Below are positions 59,201 to 64,000 of a stretch of 64,000 nucleotides of DNA, piece after piece (the stretch's first letter is position 1; each line of letters starts with the position of its first letter). The translations under genes and the position numbers were made by a program. The notes under the pieces were generated by a model. The model worked only from the letters and a program-made list of their open reading frames with translations. It was not told where the DNA came from and did no database searches. The stretch is from Proteles cristata cristata (lineage: Eukaryota > Chordata > Mammalia > Carnivora > Hyaenidae), in NCBI GenBank assembly GCA_017311185.1, contig JAESUZ010000352.1, positions 603,899 through 667,898 of the forward strand, in the 5' to 3' direction.

Positions 59201-59832
59201 TCGTGGCACACATCTGTTCTCTCCAGGCAGAGGCTGGTGGTTCTCATGGAGTCCGAGACCTTTTTGAAACTTGCCCTCAAGTCCAGTGGAGAGAACATGT
59301 TATTACTATTTTCGGTTTCAATGATGGAAAAGGCATTTGTGATCCTTGGCCCATTGGTGATGGCAGGTTCTTCATGCCTTTTTTCATTTTTTTCTTCTTT
59401 AACCACTCCCTTCTCAGTAATGCAGAATACATAGGGACCAGGGGAATTTGAGAAGTTGCGATCAGTAAGGTCTTCCAAGAAGGATATTCCCAGCTTTTTC
59501 CCTGCAGCTGCAAGATCTGTAACTGTTTCCTGTCTCTTGACGACAACTGTGGAGCTGTAGATATAATTAAGGATCTCTGTAAACACTTCAGCTTTGAGAT
59601 CATCCAGTTCCAGGACATGGCTGGAAATACAGATTGTATGGCTCCAAAAGATATTTTTGAAATAAAGGCTTGAAGCAGCCAGGACATTGCTGTGGGCTTT
59701 AAATTTGGTGTCTTCCACAATAATAGTGACATCACATAAAATGCCCCGAATGCGCTGTTCATTTAAGATGGAGAGCACTGTGTCACTGTGCAAGTCGTCC
59801 TTGAGGTCCCTGGAAAGGGACATGACTGTCAT
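56248..59832 (-). CDS. ZBTB38: ZBTB38 (zinc finger and BTB domain protein 38, CIBZ), complete single coding exon
   Basis: This encodes a nuclear transcription regulator that binds methylated CpG through zinc fingers and represses transcription through its BTB domain (known for human ZBTB38 and mouse CIBZ). The product is 1194 residues, against about 1195 in human as I recall. A BTB/POZ domain spans about residues 17-125 (DTVLSILNEQRIRGILCDV start). Zinc fingers lie at about 342-364, 371-393 (C2HC: C373, C376, H389, C393), 460-482, 488-510 and 516-539. A second cluster of five lies at about 1009-1031, 1037-1059, 1065-1087, 1093-1115 and 1124-1146, with HTGEKPY- and HTGEKRY-type linkers. A basic KRGRRPKY patch is at 860-867. 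The start ATG is preceded directly by a TTTCAG acceptor, so the 48-codon in-frame upstream extension is intron, partly SINE. The stop is TGA at 56250-56248. No frameshift is seen. The start MTVMSLSRDL matches the family. Confidence 0.97.
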   Translation of the reverse strand: MTVMSLSRDLKDDLHSDTVLSILNEQRIRGILCDVTIIVEDTKFKAHSNVLAASSLYFKNIFWSHTICISSHVLELDDLKAEVFTEILNYIYSSTVVVKRQETVTDLAAAGKKLGISFLEDLTDRNFSNSPGPYVFCITEKGVVKEEKNEKRHEEPAITNGPRITNAFSIIETENSNNMFSPLDLRASFKKVSDSMRTTSLCLERTDVCHEAEPVRTLAEHSYAVSSVAEAYRSQPGREHDSSSPGKTGKENCEALAAKPKTCRKPKTVSVPPASDSAAENIPPPPAASSEVNQERSPELPTVLPPSKSPSNEGDLRFSKEDENKSSDVPGPPTAEVPPLVYNCSCCSKSFDSSTLLSAHMQLHKPTQEPLVCKYCNKQFSTRNRLDRHEQICMRSSHLPVPGGNQRFLENYPTIGQNGSAFTGPEPLLSENRIGEFSSTGSTLPETDHMVKFVNGQMLYSCVVCKRSYVTLSSLRRHANVHSWRRTYPCHYCNKVFALAEYRTRHEIWHTGERRYQCIFCLETFMTYYILKNHQKSFHAIDHRLSISKKTANGGLKPSVYPYKLYRLLPMKCKRAPYKSYRNSSYEHARESSQMNESASGPYVIQNPHSSELPTLNFQDRINTLTSSPAVPLETSARQDVPTSANVQNAEGTKWGEGTLKVDLDNNFYSTEVSVSSTENAVSSDLPAGVVPLPSLSGGSENAASVISYSGSAPSVIVHSSQFSSVIMHSNAVAAMTSSNHRAPSDLAGSQPLKDDSKVEPDKAGRGVSRPKSIKEKKKTVPCNKGEVAEEAKYVADPGGSLSKTANVKETSKIETYIAKPALPGTSTNSNVAPLCQITVKIGNEAIVKRHILGSKLFYKRGRRPKYQMQEETLPQESDPETNRDSPLGLCQSECVEMNEMFDDASDQDSTDKPWRPYYNYKPKRKSRQLRKMRKANWKKEHENRSPSSKCKYPAELDCAVGKAPQEKAFEEEENKEMPKLQCELCDGDKASGAGIQGRPHRHLTARPYACEFCAKQFQSPSTLKMHMRCHTGEKPYQCKTCGRCFSVQGNLQKHERIHLGVKEFICQYCNKAFTLNETLKIHERIHTGEKRYHCQFCFQSFLYLSTKRNHEQRHIWEHDGKGYACFQCPKICKTAAALGMHQKKHLFKSPSQREKVEGDMCHENSNPLENPHVNDSEDNDQKDNVQTIVENVL

Positions 59833-59850
59833 CTGAAACAAGAGGAGAGA
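59833..59850 (-). promoter_or_regulatory. ZBTB38: Splice acceptor of the ZBTB38 coding exon
   Basis: Read on the minus strand, the sequence is a C/T-rich tract ending in cctcttgtttcag and then ATGACAGTC. The AG is immediately followed by the start codon, so the coding exon carries essentially no 5' UTR of its own. This decides the start: the open frame upstream of it is intronic. Confidence 0.88.
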
Positions 59851-59884
59851 AATGATCAGAGACCCTTCCAAAACTAGTTTCTTT

Positions 59885-59996
59885 CTTTTTCTTTTCTTTT
59901 TTTTTAAAGTAAGCTCTGTGCCCAGCATGGGGCTTGAACTCACAACCCTGAGATCAAGAATTGCATGCTCTACCAACTAAACCAGCCAGAAGCCCC
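59885..59996 (-). mobile_element. Short CAN-SINE just upstream of the ZBTB38 coding exon
   Basis: A tRNA-derived short SINE in the same sense as ZBTB38. Its A-rich tail faces the splice acceptor, about 50 bases from it. Flanked by aactagtttcttt (59872-59884) and aagtagtttcttt (60000-60012). It supplies part of the in-frame upstream extension of the ZBTB38 frame. Confidence 0.88.
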
Positions 59997-60724
59997 AACA
60001 AGTAGTTTCTTTATTTCTAGACAATTTTCAACATTTTTGAAAAACATTTTTTTGTATGAAAATACAGGTTTTTGTCTCATTCTTCTGTTGTTACTTGCAA
60101 GACTTGGAGTCAACATTAAAATCTAAATCTTGATCTCGTCTCAGCCTGTTTCTCATACCATTGCTAATAGTTGTTATAGTTGGAAATCCTCCCAGAGCTC
60201 ATTCTCCAAAGCTGTAGCGATATATACATGTCCAAATTTGGAAGGAGGGTTCTAACCCCAAATGTGAAGGGTCTCATCGTCACTCAAGGCTGTTGCACTG
60301 AACTCCTAGAGCTAAGCAATGCCATGCTCCTGCCACAAACCTCTTATTTTCATAGATAACCCTGATGACCTGATCCAAATATCATTTATGAAGCCAGAAG
60401 ATGATTTTTTTGAAAAAGCTTTCCGTAAGTAAGCAGTACCTGTATACAGAGGTATTGCCTGCTCAGAGAAGAACCAGAGAAGCCATTCCTAATTTGTGGC
60501 TCTGAAAGGCTCTTAATGGAGGGGCTCAGGCTGCATGACCAAGTCTGGCCACCAGGGGTTCCCTGCCTCTCTAAGCTACTGGCCATATCTCATACTTTCT
60601 CTAATTTCCCTTTTCATTACAGCTGAAGTAGATAGGGGTTTTCAAAAAGAGCTCGGTGAGGTAGTGAAGGCACACGAAAAAGAAACAATTAAAAAATGAA
60701 GAAAGCATGTCTCTGAGTCTAGTC

Positions 60725-62266
60725 TCATTGTGGTTTGGATTTGTAGGTATCTCTACAAGATCCTGATTTCAATTCCTTCGAACATATACCCAGCAGTGGG
60801 ACTGCTGGATCACATGGTAGTTCTATTTTTAATTTCTTGAGGAATCTCCATACTGTTTTCCATAGAAGCTGTACCAATTTACATTCCCGCCAACAGTGCA
60901 CAAGGGTTCCCTTTTGTCCAACCCTTCATCAACATGTTATCTCTTATCTTTTTGATGACAGCCATTCTGAGAGGTGTGAGATAATATCTCATTATGGTTT
61001 TGACTTGCATTTCCCTGATGATTAGTGATGTTGAGCTCCTTTTCATGTTTCTGTCATTTTTATGCCTTCTTTGGAAAAATGTCTACTCAGGTTCTCTGCC
61101 CATTTGTTAATTGGATTATTTGTGGTTTTTTGGTGTTGAGTTGTATACATTATTTATATATTTTGGATATTAACCCCTTATCAAGTATATCATTTGAAAA
61201 TATCTTCTCCCATTTGGTAGGTTGCCTTTTGGTTTTGTTGATGGTTTCCTTTGCTGAGCAAAAGCCTTTTATTTTAGTGTAGTTCAATAGTTGATTTTTG
61301 CTTTTATTTCCCTTGCCTCAGGGTACATATGTAGAAAAGTGATCCTATACCCTATGTCAAAGAAATTATTGCCTGTACCCTCTTCTAGGATTTTTAGGGT
61401 TTCATAAAATTTTTATGGTTTCAGGTCTCATATTTAGTTCTTTCATCCATTTTGAATTTTTTTTTTTTTTTTGTATATGGCATAAGAAAGTGGTCCAGTT
61501 TCATTCTTTTGCATGTGGCTGTCCAGTTGTCTCAGCACCAATAATTCCACTACTGGGTATTTACCCCAAGAAAATAAAGACACTAATTTGAAAAGATACA
61601 TAAAATCCTATGTTTATTGCAGCATTATTTACAATAGCCAAGATACGGAAGCAGCCTGTGTCTGACAGATTAATGGGTAAAGTACATGTGGTACACACAG
61701 ACACACACAGGAATATTACTCAGCCAATGAATGTTGCCATTTGCAAAAACATGGATGCATCTAAAAGGTATAATGTTAAGTGAAGTAAGTCAAAGAAAAA
61801 CAAATACCATATGTTCACTCATGGGTGGAATTTAAGAAATAAAACAAGTGAGGGGCCCCTAGATGACTCAGTTGATTAAGCGTCCAACTCTTGGTTTTGG
61901 CTCAAGTCATGATTTCACAGTTCATGAGTTCGAGCCCTGTGTTGGGCTCTGAGCTGACAGCACGGAGCCTGCTTGGGATTCCTGCTCCCTCTCTCTGCCC
62001 CTCCGCCATTTGTGCTGTATCTGTCTCTCTCAAAATAAATAAATAAAGTTAAAAATACATAAATAAAACAAGTGAACAAAGAGGGGAAAAAGACAAACAA
62101 AAAATCCCAGACTCTTAAGTCCAGAGAACAAATTGGTGGTGACCAGAGGGCAGGTGGGTGGGGAGGAGAGATGAAACAGATGAAGAGGATCAAATGTGAT
62201 GAGAACTGAGCAATGCACTGAAACGAACATAACACTCTATGTTAATTATACTTCAATAAAAAAATA
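60725..62266. mobile_element. Composite L1 insertion: inverted 5' part plus direct 3' part
   Basis: 60725-61540 is antisense L1 (ORF2 landmarks such as gaggaatctccatactgttt and gacttgcatttccctgatga). From 61541 the sequence switches to sense (aattccactactgggtattt, attgcagcattatttacaat) and ends in a 3' UTR plus A tail at about 62266. A direct repeat, ctgagtctagtc, flanks the whole block (60713-60724 and 62267-62278). This is the layout of a twin-primed L1. A SINE is nested at 61852-62060. Confidence 0.85.
61852..62060 (+). mobile_element. CAN-SINE inside the composite L1
   Basis: ggggcccctagatgactcag head, AAATAAATAAATAAAG tail. Perfect 15-bp duplication aaataaaacaagtga (61837-61851 and 62061-62075). 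Confidence 0.96.
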
Positions 62267-62288
62267 CTGAGTCTAGTCATAGGTTCCT

Positions 62289-62506
62289 TTCAAAAAAATG
62301 TTTTTAATGTTTACTTAGTTTTTTGAGAGAGAGACAGAGTATGAGCAGGGGAGGGTCAGAGAGAGGGAGACACAGAATCCGAACAGGGTCCAGGCTCTGA
62401 GCTAGCTGTCAGCACAGAGCCTGACACAGGGCTCGAAGCCATGAACTGTGAAATCATGACCTGAGCTGAAGTCAGCCACTTAACCGACTGAGCCACCCAG
62501 GTGCCC
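62289..62506 (-). mobile_element. CAN-SINE
   Basis: Ends gagccacccaggtgccc. Perfect 16-bp duplication ctagtcataggttcct (62273-62288 and 62507-62522). The left copy overlaps the target-site repeat of the neighbouring L1. Confidence 0.96.
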
Positions 62507-62904
62507 CTAGTCATAGGTTCCTAAATAAGCACAATTTAAAGGCATAGTGGCTCTTGTTCTGGTTCAAGGATCTTCTCTCTGTTCTTCCCAGAGCCTAGTT
62601 CTTGTTACTCTCTCTATATATTTTATACCATAAGCCTGGAAAGGCCTACCAACTAATATTCTAGTAAGGGATAGAATAGTATATAAGAAATACATAGTAC
62701 GTTATTACATAGTGATCTAAATTAAATTAAAACTTAACCTTATTGTGTGTCATGTATTCTGTTTCATTTTAAAAAGGTTAATAGCAACTCACTAAAATAA
62801 TTTCACTATACACTAGCAGATCACTCCTGCAGTTAAAGTCAACACCCCCCCCCACCCCCCGGGGTCTAAAGGACATACTAACCAGCTGTTCATCCAGCCT
62901 CTCT

Positions 62905-63140
62905 CTCTCTTTTTAAAATTTATTTACTTTGAGAGCGAGAGCGAGAGAGAGAGAGAGAGAGTGTGTGCAAGTGGAGAAAGGGCAAAGAGAGAGAAAGACA
63001 GAGAATCCCAAGCAGGCTTTACACTGTCAGCACAGAGCCAGATGTGGGGCCTTATCTCATGAACTGAACCATGAGATCATGACCTGAGCTGAAATCAAAA
63101 GCAGAATGCTGAACCTACTGAGCCACCCGGGCAGGTGCCC
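62905..63140 (-). mobile_element. CAN-SINE
   Basis: Ends gagccacccgggcaggtgcc, with a small insertion in the head. Duplication ccagcctctct (62894-62904 and 63141-63151). Confidence 0.92.
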
Positions 63141-64000
63141 CCAGCCTCTCTGGTGGCGTGTCTTCCGAGCACTGAAGTATAGCATTCAACTCACAGCATT
63201 CATTCAGCTGTGGAGAGACTAGAGGGTCACATGGAGAATTTATTTTTACCCTTTCCTAAAGCTATTATAAGTCATGCCCATTATGTTATTCAGTGTCCTT
63301 TATACTCTATAGGATCCATTTGATTCATTCTTTGATCTTATCCAGCCATAGGAAAAAGTGCATTAATACTAACAAATGCTTCTATTTCCAAGACAAGGAA
63401 TCTTGGAACTAACTTTTATCATCAGCTGTTGTAGCCATTGTTAGCCTGGATTTCGGGCGTGACTGGTGTTGCATTTTCTTTATTTCATATTAGTTCTTCT
63501 ACTCATCTACCCTGCCTTTAATTGTAACCGTCCATGAATCTCTTCTAGAAGTGTGAGGGATTAAGCCTATAAATAGAAATGGAATTAAATGAAATGGAAT
63601 CTACGGCTTCCTCTATGCCCCTGAAGGAGAGGGTGTCACCCCTGAACAGGTGGCAGGAGTCGATTCTTCATTGGTTACAGATCAATAAAACATTCTGCTG
63701 ATGTTTCTTTTGCCTTCCATGATTTCTCTGCTCCGGGCCTGTGCAGAATCCACTTTCTCTCCTGACTCATTTATTTACATCCTGTTCGGCTTTCCTGAAG
63801 CCCATAAATTATTTCAATTCTTTATCCAGCCTGACTGGATAGTCTCAGATCTGGCAAAAACACATACTATATGATTTTAAAAGGTGGTTTCCATCTCAGT
63901 TTAGTTCCATGCTGACATCTATTTTGTCCTTCCACCTCAAAAGTACTGCTTCTTCCAAAACACACCAATTCATAGCACTCTGAAACTCCCACTAGGCCTT

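Larger units (their letters stand above)
59833..64000 (-). other. ZBTB38: ZBTB38 intron upstream of the coding exon
   Basis: The minus-strand polypyrimidine tract and TTTCAG acceptor (about 59833-59850) end an intron directly at the ATG. The gene has non-coding 5' exons far upstream in other mammals; I could not identify any in this window. The intron holds a short CAN-SINE at 59885-59996, a composite L1 insertion with a nested SINE at 60725-62266, and two further SINEs. About 60013-60710, 62523-62890 and 63152-64000 look like unique sequence with no recognised feature. Confidence 0.8.

Noticed and set aside
59833..59976. 48-codon N-terminal extension of ZBTB38
   Set aside because: A polypyrimidine tract with TTTCAG abuts the ATG, and the extension is made of intron and SINE sequence.
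1..64000. CRISPR arrays, prokaryotic operons, tRNA or rRNA genes
   Set aside because: The regular short repeats here are SINEs and microsatellites. The tRNA-like heads belong to tRNA-derived SINEs, and nothing indicates intact tRNA genes or prokaryotic organisation.

Overview
This is a carnivore genomic window, almost certainly from a cat-family species (Felidae). More than forty copies of the tRNA-Lys-derived CAN-SINE are present on both strands. They have the feline form: a head like ggggcacctgggtggctcag, a CT-rich middle, and a CTC plus AAATAAATAAA tail. The canid form of the head is absent. Two protein-coding genes are supported, both on the minus strand and in the order expected for the mammalian ZBTB38-RASA2 neighbourhood (human 3q23).

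Layout, left to right. Positions 1-9512 are intron 1 of RASA2, full of SINEs, MIRs and one old L1. RASA2 exon 1 (coding part 9513-9645, minus) encodes the alanine-rich N-terminus and ends at a GTAAGC splice donor. It lies in a CpG island of about 1.1 kb with stacked GC boxes that is the RASA2 promoter. Positions 9.9-53 kb are intergenic. They hold CAN-SINEs (many with intact target-site duplications), L1 fragments on both strands, L2 and MIR relics, two Tigger-type DNA transposons, two MaLR-like LTRs and an (AC)26 microsatellite. I see no convincing gene there. Positions 53.2-56.2 kb are free of CAN-SINEs and fit the long ZBTB38 3' UTR. The complete ZBTB38 coding exon is 59832-56248 (minus): 1194 codons, an N-terminal BTB domain and ten zinc fingers. 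It follows a TTTCAG acceptor that abuts the ATG. Positions 59833-64000 are ZBTB38 intron, containing a rearranged L1 insertion with nested and adjacent SINEs.

The two genes are transcribed in the same direction, ZBTB38 first and RASA2 about 46.6 kb downstream of its stop codon. ZBTB38 is a methyl-CpG-binding transcription factor. RASA2 is a Ras GTPase-activating protein. Nothing here links them functionally beyond position. I found no undescribed multi-gene system. The most unusual items are two structural events: a 105-bp near-duplicate from 1.1 kb away that interrupts a SINE at 3268-3372, and a composite inverted/direct L1 insertion at 60725-62266 whose halves resemble different L1 subfamilies.
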